In this document: piece after piece, positions 16,286 through 25,221 of the stretch
Layout: every line of letters starts with the position of its first letter
Numbering within the stretch: the first letter of the stretch is position 1
DNA from: JABJPM01 sp964344655
GTDB lineage: Archaea; Nanobdellota; Nanobdellia; SCGC-AAA011-G17; PNOQ01
Assembly: GCA_964344655.1 (NCBI GenBank)
Contig: CAYFOF010000001.1
Coordinates: 186,001 to 250,000, forward strand
Direction: 5' to 3'
DNA length: 64,000 nt
Position numbers and translations under genes: made by a program
The notes under the pieces: generated by a model
Told to the model about the DNA's origin: nothing
What the model saw: only the letters and a program-made list of their open reading frames with translations
Database searches by the model: none

Positions 16286-17503
16286 ATGGAATTTTTGACT
16301 GGAGTGTATTTGTTTTATATACTCACCACAATTTATGTATCTTTATTAGGGTTGATTGTGTATTTTGGTATAAGAAAAGAGTTTTTTGCAGATCCTGGTG
16401 AAGAATTTAATGAAGGATTGACAGTTATAATCCCTGCCTATAATGAAGAGAAAACAATTGGAGCTACAATTCAAGCAGTGTTAGATAATGGGTACCCAGA
16501 AGATAAATTAGAAATTATTGTAGTAAATGATGGGAGCACCGACAAGACTGCAGAAGTTGTTAAGGGATACAAAAATGTTGTTTTATTTGATAAGCCTAAT
16601 TCTGGAAAAGCAGATTCTGTGAATCAGGCGATTCAAAAATCTAAGAATGAATTTGTTGCAATTATTGATGCTGATTCTTATCCTATGAAAAATTCTTTGC
16701 GAGAAATTATGAAATATTTTGCCGATGAAAAAGTTGGAGCGGTAACTGGGGCTTGTATGGTTAAGAATACGAATAATCTTTTAGAGAAATGCCAAGCGAT
16801 GGAATATGTTTTAATTGCATGGACTAGAAAAACATTAGACGCATTGCATAGTGTTTTTGTTACTCCAGGTTCTTTAAGTGCATATAGAAAAAAAGCGTTG
16901 AAAGACATTGGAGGAGGATTTGATAAAAACATTATGACTGAAGATATTGAAATTGCTTGGAATCTTTTGAGACATAAATGGAAAACTAGGATGGCTACTC
17001 GTGCTAAAGTATTTACTTCCGCACCTTCAAAATTTAAACCATGGTATAACCAAAGAATTAGGTGGAATGTCGGGGGGTTCCAAACTTTAGTTAAACATTG
17101 GAATGCATTAGGAAAAAAGAACTATAATATGTTTGGTATTTTTGTTATTCCGTTTTTTATGAGTCATTTGTTTATTTCATTTACTGGATTTTTTGTTTTT
17201 TCTTGGGTGATTTTGGATAAGCTTTATGATTGGTTTTTATTTAGTAGATATTCTGTACAACAAAATTCTGCCATTTTAGATTTGTCTGAAATATATTTGT
17301 TGCCGAGCGTGTTTACTTATTTTGCAATATTGGTTGTATTATTATTTGGAATGTCAATTTATTTTTCTTTGAGAACTTTGAAAGAAGCTAAGATTAAGAT
17401 AGATTTTGCCTTTGTGTTTTACTCTTTATTTTATTTGGCTGCCTTTCCGATACTTTTAATAATTTCACTCTATCTCTGGAAGCGAGGATACTCAAAATGG
17501 TAA
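16286..17503 (+). CDS. Processive membrane glycosyltransferase, GT2 family
   Basis: This 405-residue protein has an N-terminal membrane helix (about 5-27), a cytosolic GT2 domain and three C-terminal helices. Catalytic motifs: DGS at 82-84, DAD at 128-130 (nucleotide/metal), TED at 218-220 (base) and QRIRW at 256-260, which is the QxxRW motif of processive synthases such as BcsA, PgaC and hyaluronan synthase. It probably polymerises a beta-linked sugar and extrudes it. TATA-like GATTTATAAC lies about 25 bases before the ATG. It overlaps the next gene by 7 bases. Confidence 0.9.
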   Translation: MEFLTGVYLFYILTTIYVSLLGLIVYFGIRKEFFADPGEEFNEGLTVIIPAYNEEKTIGATIQAVLDNGYPEDKLEIIVVNDGSTDKTAEVVKGYKNVVLFDKPNSGKADSVNQAIQKSKNEFVAIIDADSYPMKNSLREIMKYFADEKVGAVTGACMVKNTNNLLEKCQAMEYVLIAWTRKTLDALHSVFVTPGSLSAYRKKALKDIGGGFDKNIMTEDIEIAWNLLRHKWKTRMATRAKVFTSAPSKFKPWYNQRIRWNVGGFQTLVKHWNALGKKNYNMFGIFVIPFFMSHLFISFTGFFVFSWVILDKLYDWFLFSRYSVQQNSAILDLSEIYLLPSVFTYFAILVVLLFGMSIYFSLRTLKEAKIKIDFAFVFYSLFYLAAFPILLIISLYLWKRGYSKW

Positions 17504-18159
17504 AAGAACATAATGAAAAAAGTGCGTTTGGAAAAGCTTTAGTTTTGACTGTTGTGTTGTTTTTGGTTGGAGTATCTTTGGGAATTTTTATAGAATCTTA
17601 TAGGAGCAGTTCTATTCGAGATCAGTATGAAGATTTGGAATTTGAATTATTAGATTCCAAGTTGAGAACTAATTTTTATCAATTGATGGGAGAGGATTTT
17701 TGTGATATTGCTATTCAAGATAATTTAGAATTCTCAGATATGATTTATGAGGAAGGAAAGAAAATTGAAGTGTATGCAAGGTTTAATAGGTTGGGAGATA
17801 AATTAATTGAAGAGAAGAAAAAATATACTTTATTGAAAACTGAATTTTGGTTGAATAGTATTTTATTAAGAGATAAATGTAATGAAGATTATGAAACTGT
17901 TGTGTATTTTTATTTAGATGACCCTGAAGATGATGATGTAAAACAATCTCAAAATGTGCAATCTAGAATTCTGGGAGAGTTAAAAGAAAAATATGGGGCA
18001 GATATTATGTTGATTCCTTTGCCTGCAGATTTAGAGGTTTCGGTTGTTGATGCTTTTGTTGAATTGAATGATATCACTATGTTCCCTACTGTTTTGATTA
18101 ATGAAGAAATTAAGCTTGAAGGATTACATAGTTTGGAAGATATCGAAAAGTTAATATAA
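17497..18159 (+). CDS. Membrane-anchored thioredoxin-fold-like protein without CxxC
   Basis: This 220-residue protein has one N-terminal transmembrane helix (about 13-33), a charged helical stretch (35-130) and a C-terminal region resembling a thioredoxin fold: VVYFYLDD for strand 1 and MFPTVLIN with the cis-proline motif. The CxxC normally found after strand 1 is replaced by an acidic run (DDPEDDD). Two isolated Cys (EDFCD, RDKCN) lie in the helical part. It may be structural or a chaperone-like partner rather than an oxidoreductase. The start overlaps the glycosyltransferase stop by 7 bases. Confidence 0.7.
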   Translation: MVKEHNEKSAFGKALVLTVVLFLVGVSLGIFIESYRSSSIRDQYEDLEFELLDSKLRTNFYQLMGEDFCDIAIQDNLEFSDMIYEEGKKIEVYARFNRLGDKLIEEKKKYTLLKTEFWLNSILLRDKCNEDYETVVYFYLDDPEDDDVKQSQNVQSRILGELKEKYGADIMLIPLPADLEVSVVDAFVELNDITMFPTVLINEEIKLEGLHSLEDIEKLI

Positions 18160-18179
18160 TTCTTTTGATTTCCCTTTTT

Positions 18180-18635
18180 ATGGCAGGTTGTGATATGTGT
18201 GGAAAAGAGAGGGAATTAGTAGACGCTATTGTTGAGGGTGCTGTTGTTCAAGTTTGTTTGGAGTGTTCTAAGCATGGTAGTGTTGTTGCTATAAATCAGC
18301 CAGTGGTTGATAAAAAAATTGAATTTCAAAAAGAATTGGAATCTAAACCGGAATATGTTGATGTTATTGTTGGGGATTTTGATAAAAGAATTAAAGGTGC
18401 TAGAGAGAGAAAGGGATTAAATCAAGAGGATTTGGCTCAAGCTTTGGCAGAAAAAGAATCTGTTATCCATCAATTAGAAACTGGTAAATTGAAGCCTAGT
18501 TTTAAATTAGCTAAGAAATTGTCTGTGTTTTTGAATATAGATTTAGTGGAAAGTGTTGAATCTAGTAAAAATGTTCAAAAAGATGTTAGTTTTAAGGACG
18601 AGTCTGTTACTATCGGAGATTTGTTGAAGAAATAG
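18180..18635 (+). CDS. mbf1: Multiprotein bridging factor 1-like transcription factor (aMBF1)
   Basis: This 151-residue protein has an N-terminal zinc ribbon (CDMCG at 4-8, then CLEC) and a Cro/cI-type helix-turn-helix (RIKGARERKGLNQEDLAQAL, VIHQLETGKLKPS). That is the archaeal MBF1 architecture. Archaeal MBF1 binds the 30S subunit and may couple translation and transcription. I chose ATG at 18180, giving MAGCDMCGKE; the TTG 15 bases upstream is unlikely. It heads a dense MBF1-RpoL-signal peptidase-TFS-PCNA run on the plus strand. Confidence 0.92.
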   Translation: MAGCDMCGKERELVDAIVEGAVVQVCLECSKHGSVVAINQPVVDKKIEFQKELESKPEYVDVIVGDFDKRIKGARERKGLNQEDLAQALAEKESVIHQLETGKLKPSFKLAKKLSVFLNIDLVESVESSKNVQKDVSFKDESVTIGDLLKK

Positions 18636-18676
18636 AAAGCTTTAAAAGTGCTTATTTTTCCTTTTTTTCGATTAAA

Positions 18677-18934
18677 ATGGAACTAAAAATTTTATCATCA
18701 GAAAAGGATTCTTTGAAAATTGAGCTGATTGGTGAGGACCATACTTTGGCGAATGCATTGAGAAATCAATTATGGAAGGATTCTGGCCTTAAAATGGCAG
18801 GTTATAATATTGAACATCCATTGGTGAGTAATCCTGTATTGATAGTTGAAGGGAATGATCCAAAAAAGATGTTGTCTAATGCTGTTGCTGAGTTGAAGAA
18901 GAACAATTCAGAACTTATCAAAGTCTTAAAGTGA
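18677..18934 (+). CDS. rpoL: DNA-directed RNA polymerase subunit L (Rpo11)
   Basis: This 85-residue subunit pairs with RpoD (Rpo3) in the polymerase assembly platform. The signature EDHTLANALRNQLWKDSGLK at about 20-39 is the RpoL/RPB11 motif with a typical N-terminal strand, followed by GYNIEHPLV. Length is normal for archaea. The stop codon is embedded in the GTGA that starts the signal peptidase gene. Confidence 0.95.
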   Translation: MELKILSSEKDSLKIELIGEDHTLANALRNQLWKDSGLKMAGYNIEHPLVSNPVLIVEGNDPKKMLSNAVAELKKNNSELIKVLK

Positions 18935-19509
18935 AGCTTAAAAAATTTTTAAAAGATGCGTGGAATTTTATTTGGCATAGTGATTCTTTACTTAGTTGGA
19001 TTGTAGCATTTATTTTAGCATTTATAATTGTAAAATATGTTATTTATGTTGGTCTTGGATTAATTTTTGGGACTGGATTTCCTATTGTTGCAGTAGTTTC
19101 TGGAAGCATGGAACATGAAGGGATGGATTTTGATTCTTGGTGGGATGAAAATTATAGATGGTATGAATCTAATGATATTTCTAAAGAAGATTTTAATGAA
19201 TTTTCGTTTAAGAATGGTTTCAATAAAGGAGATATTATGATTTTATTTGGAACTGAAGCGAAAGATATAAATAAAGGAGATATACTTGTTTTTGAAGCAA
19301 ATTCGAAGTACCCTGTGATACATAGGACTGTTAAAATTTGGTCCCAAGGAGATGAAATGCATTTCCAAACAAAAGGAGATAATAATCCTCGGGTATTTTC
19401 GGAACTTGGAGAGAATGATATTGCTGAAGATAAGATCGTTGGGAAAGCAGTATTTAGAATACCTCTTTTGGGGTGGGTAAAAATAATCTTTACGGAGTTG
19501 ATAGGATGA
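18931..19509 (+). CDS. sec11: Signal peptidase I, ER/archaeal Sec11 type
   Basis: This 192-residue membrane protease removes Sec signal peptides. It has two close hydrophobic segments (about 20-50), then the nucleophile in VSGSM with Ser59. His131 (YPVIHRT) replaces the bacterial lysine general base, as in Sec11, and the conserved GDNN is at 149-152 with Asp150. A C-terminal membrane segment (IPLLGWVKIIFTEL) is present. The insert at about 62-95 (EGMDFDSWWDENYRWYESND) is seen in DPANN homologs. GTG is the start, overlapping the RpoL stop. It serves the many exported proteins of this window. Confidence 0.93.
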   Translation: MKLKKFLKDAWNFIWHSDSLLSWIVAFILAFIIVKYVIYVGLGLIFGTGFPIVAVVSGSMEHEGMDFDSWWDENYRWYESNDISKEDFNEFSFKNGFNKGDIMILFGTEAKDINKGDILVFEANSKYPVIHRTVKIWSQGDEMHFQTKGDNNPRVFSELGENDIAEDKIVGKAVFRIPLLGWVKIIFTELIG

Positions 19510-19826
19510 TAGCGAATTTATTTTGTGGAAAGTGTGGGACAATGATGTTGCCTTCTGGCAAAAAATTAAAGTGTAGTAGTTGTGGATATTCTCCTAGGGG
19601 AAAACCAGATAATGTTATTCTTAAGGAAAAGATTGAATTATCTAAAGATCAAGCAATAGAAGTTCAAGATAAAAAAGTAGAAACTTTACCAAAGATTAAG
19701 GAAGAATGCCCTAAATGTAAAGGAAAATTTGCTTATTATTGGACTTTGCAAACGAGATCAAGTGATGAATCTGAGACTAGATTTTTTGAGTGTGTTAAAT
19801 GTTCTCATAGATGGAGAGCTTATTAA
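19506..19826 (+). CDS. tfs: Transcription elongation factor TFS (TFIIS/RPB9 type)
   Basis: This 106-residue protein has two zinc ribbons. The N-terminal one has CGKCG and CSSCG, and the C-terminal one has CPKCKGK and CVKC, with the acidic hairpin residues Asp-Glu in RSSDESETRFF that stimulate RNA cleavage by backtracked polymerase. ATG at 19506 overlaps the signal peptidase stop (ATGA). An earlier in-frame ATG at 19473 would add residues unlike the family. Confidence 0.93.
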   Translation: MIANLFCGKCGTMMLPSGKKLKCSSCGYSPRGKPDNVILKEKIELSKDQAIEVQDKKVETLPKIKEECPKCKGKFAYYWTLQTRSSDESETRFFECVKCSHRWRAY

Positions 19827-19880
19827 TATATTCTTTAGAATAGGAATAGTTAAAAATCTATTCTGTTTTTCTTTTTTGAA

Positions 19881-20627
19881 ATGAAATTTGTTTTATCTGA
19901 GCCAAAATTGTTGAAGGATAGTATTGGAGTAATATCTGATTTAGTTAGTGATGTTAAAATAAAATTTGATTCCGATAAATTAGAAATTGTTGCGATGGAC
20001 CCAGCGAATGTTGCAATGGTTGTTTTTAGATTGTTGAGTAGTTCTTTTATTGAATATGATGTTAAAGAAGGAGATAGTATTGTTTTAAGTTTGGATAGTT
20101 TGAAACAAGTTTTGGGTAGATCTAAGGCTAGTGATAGTGTTGTTTTTGAATTAAACGAAGAGACTAATAAATTAAATATTCGTTTTGAAGGAGAAACGAA
20201 AAGAAATTTTAATTTGTCTTTATTGGAAAGTGCGGCAGGAGATCAAAAAGTTCCTGAATTGGATTTTCCGGGTTCTGTTGAATTGAATACTTTTGTTTTT
20301 AATGATGCGATAGATGATATGGATATTATTTCGGATTCTATTATTTTGAATTTGAGTAAAGAGGGATTGATGATGGAATCTGTTGGGAACACTAGTGATG
20401 CTAAAGCAAATCTTTCTGTAAAAGAAGGGGGAGATTTAACATGCACAGACGATCCTATAAAATCAAAATATTCTATTGAATACCTTAAAAAAATTGCAAA
20501 AGGTGGCAAACTTGCTAGTAATGTTGTTTTAAAATTTGGACAAGACTATCCATTACAAATTGAGTATAAAGTGCAAGATAAATTGAGTTTGACAACTATT
20601 TTAGCCCCTCGTGTGAGCAACGATTGA
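19881..20627 (+). CDS. pcn: DNA polymerase sliding clamp PCNA
   Basis: This 248-residue protein is the standard size of a two-domain PCNA monomer forming a trimeric ring. Conserved elements: DPANVAMVVFRL after the first helix, LKQVLGRSKASDSVVFEL at the interdomain region, and the late KYSIEYLKKIAKG with a DYPLQIEYKV strand. The final LAPRVSND is the usual position of the C-terminal tail. A TATA-like GTTAAAAATC lies about 25 bases upstream of the ATG. Confidence 0.96.
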   Translation: MKFVLSEPKLLKDSIGVISDLVSDVKIKFDSDKLEIVAMDPANVAMVVFRLLSSSFIEYDVKEGDSIVLSLDSLKQVLGRSKASDSVVFELNEETNKLNIRFEGETKRNFNLSLLESAAGDQKVPELDFPGSVELNTFVFNDAIDDMDIISDSIILNLSKEGLMMESVGNTSDAKANLSVKEGGDLTCTDDPIKSKYSIEYLKKIAKGGKLASNVVLKFGQDYPLQIEYKVQDKLSLTTILAPRVSND

Positions 20628-20635
20628 TAGAAAGG

Positions 20636-20645
20636 TATTTAAATG
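20636..20645 (+). promoter_or_regulatory. TATA box of the pilin-like surface operon
   Basis: TATTTAAATG lies 21-30 bases before the ATG at 20666. It begins nine bases after the PCNA stop, so the pilin-like operon has its own promoter. This spacing also selects 20666 over the frame's earlier ATG at 20624, which overlaps PCNA. Confidence 0.6.
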
Positions 20646-20665
20646 TTAATTCAGATTTTATTTTT

Positions 20666-21508
20666 ATGAAAAAGAGAGGGCAGGTAACTATTTTTATTGT
20701 ATTGGGAATTATCGTTTTAGTTGTGTTTGGTTTGTTATTTGCTCTGCGTGTTGATTTTGTTGAAGATCTTTTTGGAGGGGAGTCTGGAAGGCAGTTTGAT
20801 TCAGTAGATATTGAGGCTGTTAAAGATTCTATATCTTTTTGTGTTGAAGGTTCTTTATTAGACGCAGTTAATCATGTTTCTAATCGTGGTGGATATTTTT
20901 CACCAATTAATTCTAGTTTTTATGCGAGAGATGTTTATGGGGTTTTAGTTACTTATGCATGGACTTCTGATTATGGTACAAGGTTGCCTAGTTTGACGGG
21001 ATTGGGAGAACAAATTAAAATTTATATGGATGATTCTGATAATCGTGCTTTGATTGAAGAGTGTATTGATAAACAATTAGAAATTTATGAAGATAGTTGG
21101 GATTTTGAAAATGTAAATGAATTTGAGTTTAAGGTTCCAAGAGTTTCTGAAAATAGTATTAAACAAGAAATAATTTATCCTGCTAGCAAAGTTTTATCTG
21201 TTAAAGGACGTAATGGCGTAGCAACAACAACCGAAGTTTTGGCAGAACTAGATATCGCTTTGGGTCAAGCACAAAATGTTGCGAATGAAATTGTAGATTG
21301 TTTTAACGGAAATGGATTTAGTAATGAATATTGTAATCAAGAAGGAGTTCCGTTTAGAATGAGTGTTTATAATCTTTTAAATTATAGAAATGTGATTGGA
21401 ATGTTAGAAGGAGATTGCGGAGGAGAATGTTTAGAATGTTATATCTTGAAGATTCCTGTTGAGGATGGAGATGATATTTCATTTAATGTTAATATGAAAA
21501 CATGTTAG
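20666..21508 (+). CDS. Pilin-like protein 1 of the surface operon
   Basis: This 280-residue protein begins MKKRGQVTIFIVLGIIVLVV. A short basic leader ends in R-G-Q before a continuous hydrophobic helix, the layout of archaeal class III signal peptides processed by a PibD-like peptidase after Gly. The ectodomain has scattered Cys in pairs (FCVEG, ECIDK, DCFNG, then DCGGECLECY near the C-terminus), suggesting disulfides. The family is recurrent in DPANN genomes without an assigned role, to my knowledge. The next gene starts 7 bases inside this one, so translation is coupled. It is the first gene of a six-gene operon. Confidence 0.82.
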   Translation: MKKRGQVTIFIVLGIIVLVVFGLLFALRVDFVEDLFGGESGRQFDSVDIEAVKDSISFCVEGSLLDAVNHVSNRGGYFSPINSSFYARDVYGVLVTYAWTSDYGTRLPSLTGLGEQIKIYMDDSDNRALIEECIDKQLEIYEDSWDFENVNEFEFKVPRVSENSIKQEIIYPASKVLSVKGRNGVATTTEVLAELDIALGQAQNVANEIVDCFNGNGFSNEYCNQEGVPFRMSVYNLLNYRNVIGMLEGDCGGECLECYILKIPVEDGDDISFNVNMKTC

Positions 21509-24500
21509 GAATATATAAAAAAGGGATTTCAGTATTTATGTCTTTTTTAATAGTGTTTTCTACATTAGGTTTTGTTTCTGCTGATAGTCCTATTCCAGTT
21601 AGTTGTTGTTTAGATGATGGACAAGGAAATTTTTGTAGTACTTTAGAAGATGGCCAAGGTCCTGAAGTTTGTTCTTCTGAAAATTTAAGAAGTGGTTCTT
21701 GTGATTTAATTTCTCAGTGTAATGTTGGAACTTGTGTTCCTCCTGATGGCGGGGCGTGTTTATCTGATTATACCAATGAACAATGTGATTCTATTGGTGG
21801 AGAATTTTATAATGCAATTGAAAGAGATGTTCCTGCTTGTCAATTGGGTTGTTGTGCAGATAGTTTAGAGTGTGGAATAATGCAACAACAAGAATGTAAT
21901 GGAAATTTTGTTAGTTCTATAACTGATCCTGGGGCTTGTTTATTAGAATGTAGGCCTGAAACTACTGGATGTTGTGTTGAATCTAATTCTTGTAGTTATC
22001 AAACTGCTGAAGATAGTTGTAGTGGAGAATTTTTGCCTGATCAATTTTGTTATGAAAGAGATTTTTGTAATGAAAGATATGAAAGTCATGCGTATACTTA
22101 TTTAGGTGATGCTAGAATTGTTCCAGAATCTGATATTGATGTTTATTGGTATGACTCTAATGGAAATATGGAAGAAAGAGTTGGAGATGTTGATAGACGT
22201 ACTGGAGAAGTAGTTCCAATTCCTGGAGTGCCAGAAGGATTGCAATTGAAGGGAGATTGTGATTATCCTGATGAAATTGCTTTTGATGCCGATGGTGCAA
22301 AAGGAGGGAAAGAAAATGCTTATTGTAAATCAACTGCGTGTGTTGTTGAATGTGAGAATTGTGAACCTTCCTCTTTCAAAAATGGAGAAACTATTTGTTT
22401 GAATATTTTTGGAGGACAATATAGTAACGAAAAGAGAAGTACTGCTTTGAGAGAATATATTTTATCTTGTGTTAATGGAGAGATACAAGCAGATGAATTA
22501 ATTGAAGAAAGATCAGAAAGAATTTGTATTGATGATTCTAAAGATTTTAATGGTGTTGAGAGAATGTATGCTCGTGCTGATATTGAGAACAGATGGGAAG
22601 AATGTTTAACTTGTGGAGAGGGTGGAACATTTGATTGGTCTGGATATATTCCTGGATCTGGTGGATTAATTTTATCAGGGTTAGGAGATTGGTGTGCATC
22701 TGAAGATGGTGGTTTATTTGGTTCAGTACCTGGAAATGTTGGAGGTTCTGAAAAGTGTGAAGACTTTGGTGATGATCAAGGTGTTGAAATGTGTTATTAT
22801 GATTCTGATTTATGGTCTCCGCTAGGAAGTTGTAACCCTATTTATCCTCCTGCGAAAAGTTCTGAAGAACAATGTGGAAAATGTGGTGGCGGAGGAGATA
22901 GTACCACAAATTTATGTACTGAACAAGAATGTAATGCTTTAGGAGATTGTCAATTTGAAGAGAGTGGCGCATTTAGTAGTGGATTGTTAGCTTCTGGTGC
23001 ATTAGCTTTAGGAAGTGCAGTTGGAGTTACCACATTAGGATATGCTTTTTGCCAATCTGTTGCATTTATTGGTTTTGAAACTTGTACTGTTGCTGTTGGA
23101 CAGACTGTAACTCAATGGTTATTTGGAAGTAGTTTGTATTGGGGAGTAGCTGGAATGGTTTTAGGTACTGCTGCTGCAGATCAAAGCGATTATCAAGAAT
23201 TAGATGAGTATGGTTATTCTTTCGAAAAAGAAAATGGAAAATATGATTTGGCTGCAATGATATCTTTTGCTCGTGCTTTAGAGTATGCTTTAGGAGATGA
23301 AGAGTCAGTAGAGTTAGGAGAAGATTTAGGAGAGATTGATGGTGGAAATCCTTGGGTTGCTGGAACTGCTGGAGGGTTATTAAATCTTGCTGCATATACT
23401 TTAACTAAAATTAATACTTTTGATGAAATATTATTTAATGTGGGTAGTTCATCTATACAAGATCTTGCTTTTGCGTTTGGAATTCCAAGAACTATTGGTG
23501 CTAAATTTTTCCAAGCTATGCAAAGTGTTGCGGGTATTTCTACGATATACTCTGTTTCTGAATCTATGAATACTGGAAGTTGTGTTCCTGAAACTGCGTA
23601 TACTAATAGTGATCATTGTGGAGAATGTGGTGGTGCTGAAGGACAATTTTTCTGTACTAGAGATAGGTGTGATATTTTGGGTGGTGATGCAGGATATTGT
23701 CATTTTGAACCTAAGTTAGATGGAACTGACGATGGGATTTGTTTGCCTTCTGATCCTACAGATACAACTCCTCCAGAAATTACATATATGAATTTGAAGA
23801 TGCATGATTTAGATAATTCTTTAACTGGAGAATTTGAGGTTGATGGAAATCAAATGACTACAGATTCCTTTGCATGGTTTGATGCTGTTCAGGTTAAAAT
23901 AAATCTTACAACCGATGAGCCTTCAAAATGTGCAGCTGCGTTTGAAAGTGAATTAACATATGAAAGCATGGCTAGTGGAGAATTGAAGTTTGATGGATTC
24001 TTTGAAAATAGTCATGAGATAATGTTTAATTTAACATCTCAACAAAAAATGGATGGAGAAAATACTCTTTATATTAAATGTACTGATGTAAGTGGTGCAG
24101 CTACTGGTGAGAATGATGATAGCAATTGGATTAAAATGATATTTGGGGAAGAACCAAATGATGTTCCTCCGGAAATAATAGATATAGATCCTGCTGATGT
24201 TTTGAATTTGCCTGCTGGTACTTCAGAAGTTGAATTAAAACTAATTGTTGAAGATAGGAGAGATGAAGTTACTGAATGTAAATATGCTGTTGCAGATGTT
24301 ACAAATTATAACGATGATGGTGGAGAGGTTACATATGTTGCTAACTATGAAGATTTAAATCAATTGTTTACAAGAACTGGTACAAGAAGTTGTCCTGGAT
24401 CTTCATTGCCTGATGATTGTACAGAATTTAGAGCAAATATTGTATTTGATGAATCAGAATCTCAAGAAATAGATTTAACAGATTTAGGTTATGAAGAAAA

Positions 24501-25155
24501 TGGAGTTGTTTACCCTTACACATTTGGATGTAAAGATAGTTATGATAATCCTACTTTAGTTGAGTATTCATTTTCAGTTTATCCTGGATATGAAATGGAT
24601 ATTGTTTATCCGGAAGAAGGAATGCAAATTTATGACAGTACACCAGAAATAAATATTACTTCAGATGTTCCGGTTTATTGTAGGTATAAACTTGATAGTG
24701 CAGAAAATTGGACTGATTTGAATGCTGGTGTTGGATTAGAATTTTATAATAATGAAGTGGAAGATTCTTTGAGTGCTAGTGTTGCGGGAGTTTCACATAA
24801 TTTGGTTGTTAATTGTAGAGATTTAGGAAATGATGTTGTTGAGAAGAGTGTAAATTTCTTTGTATTGTCTGATGCCGCGGCTCCAGCAATTACAAGAGTT
24901 TATACAACTAGTCTATTTGGAAGTGGAAAATTACATATAGAACTAAATGAAGATGCAGAATGTAAATATGATACTTCTGAAAGTGATTTTAATTTTGAAG
25001 ATGAAGGCACTTTAATGAATGCAGTTCCTCCTGTTTATAGTGTTGATGATAGAATTTTATCAGATCATCAAACTGCAATATGGGATTCTTTCAAATATTA
25101 TATTAAATGTAGAGATGAATGGGATAATGAAGGAAGTTATACTATCTATCCATAA
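21502..25155 (+). CDS. Giant Cys-rich exported protein of the pilin-like operon
   Basis: This 1217-residue protein has a signal peptide (hydrophobic to VSADS near residue 28). The first ~195 residues hold about 22 Cys in a recurring layout: CC, a short gap, C, a ~7-residue gap, C-x-G-x-F, then paired C-x3-C; clear copies begin at LGCC and TGCC. Further Cys clusters lie near 460 (CGKCGGGGD) and 705 (CGECGGAEG). Two hydrophobic stretches near 490-560 may enter the membrane. The C-terminal half (about 745-1217) has Ig-like domains announced by DTTPPEI, NDVPPEI and DAAAPAI. No enzyme motif is seen. It is probably a disulfide-stabilised surface component working with the flanking pilin-like proteins. 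Confidence 0.82.
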   Translation: MLGIYKKGISVFMSFLIVFSTLGFVSADSPIPVSCCLDDGQGNFCSTLEDGQGPEVCSSENLRSGSCDLISQCNVGTCVPPDGGACLSDYTNEQCDSIGGEFYNAIERDVPACQLGCCADSLECGIMQQQECNGNFVSSITDPGACLLECRPETTGCCVESNSCSYQTAEDSCSGEFLPDQFCYERDFCNERYESHAYTYLGDARIVPESDIDVYWYDSNGNMEERVGDVDRRTGEVVPIPGVPEGLQLKGDCDYPDEIAFDADGAKGGKENAYCKSTACVVECENCEPSSFKNGETICLNIFGGQYSNEKRSTALREYILSCVNGEIQADELIEERSERICIDDSKDFNGVERMYARADIENRWEECLTCGEGGTFDWSGYIPGSGGLILSGLGDWCASEDGGLFGSVPGNVGGSEKCEDFGDDQGVEMCYYDSDLWSPLGSCNPIYPPAKSSEEQCGKCGGGGDSTTNLCTEQECNALGDCQFEESGAFSSGLLASGALALGSAVGVTTLGYAFCQSVAFIGFETCTVAVGQTVTQWLFGSSLYWGVAGMVLGTAAADQSDYQELDEYGYSFEKENGKYDLAAMISFARALEYALGDEESVELGEDLGEIDGGNPWVAGTAGGLLNLAAYTLTKINTFDEILFNVGSSSIQDLAFAFGIPRTIGAKFFQAMQSVAGISTIYSVSESMNTGSCVPETAYTNSDHCGECGGAEGQFFCTRDRCDILGGDAGYCHFEPKLDGTDDGICLPSDPTDTTPPEITYMNLKMHDLDNSLTGEFEVDGNQMTTDSFAWFDAVQVKINLTTDEPSKCAAAFESELTYESMASGELKFDGFFENSHEIMFNLTSQQKMDGENTLYIKCTDVSGAATGENDDSNWIKMIFGEEPNDVPPEIIDIDPADVLNLPAGTSEVELKLIVEDRRDEVTECKYAVADVTNYNDDGGEVTYVANYEDLNQLFTRTGTRSCPGSSLPDDCTEFRANIVFDESESQEIDLTDLGYEENGVVYPYTFGCKDSYDNPTLVEYSFSVYPGYEMDIVYPEEGMQIYDSTPEINITSDVPVYCRYKLDSAENWTDLNAGVGLEFYNNEVEDSLSASVAGVSHNLVVNCRDLGNDVVEKSVNFFVLSDAAAPAITRVYTTSLFGSGKLHIELNEDAECKYDTSESDFNFEDEGTLMNAVPPVYSVDDRILSDHQTAIWDSFKYYIKCRDEWDNEGSYTIYP

Positions 25156-25172
25156 ACCTTTTGAAAAGGTTT
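25154..25172 (+). repeat. Hairpin overlapping the stop of the giant Cys-rich gene
   Basis: AAACCTTTTGAAAAGGTTT is a palindrome (7-9 bp stem) that includes the last two bases of the TAA stop. It is followed by TATCATCCCAAAA, which is echoed after the second hairpin as TATCATTCCAAAC, giving a degenerate tandem unit. No T-run follows, so it is more likely an RNA processing or stability element than a terminator. Confidence 0.6.
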
Positions 25173-25183
25173 ATCATCCCAAA

Positions 25184-25204
25184 ATAATCCTTAAGAAGGA
25201 TTAT
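25184..25204 (+). repeat. Second intergenic hairpin in the pilin-like operon
   Basis: ATAATCCTT-AAG-AAGGATTAT forms a perfect 9-bp stem with a 3-base loop, 18 bases before the next ATG at 25222. Together with the hairpin at 25154 it fills the only sizeable gap between the giant gene and the second pilin-like gene. Confidence 0.65.
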
Positions 25205-25221
25205 CATTCCAAACTAGAAAA

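Noticed and set aside
23066..23395. Gln/His/Leu-rich frame antisense to the giant Cys-rich gene
   Set aside because: Its composition is what complementing Ala/Gly/Asp/Glu codons would produce. The plus-strand gene is continuous through it.
25154..25204. Intergenic hairpins considered as a start of a CRISPR array
   Set aside because: There are only two different short stems with no regular spacers and no cas genes nearby.
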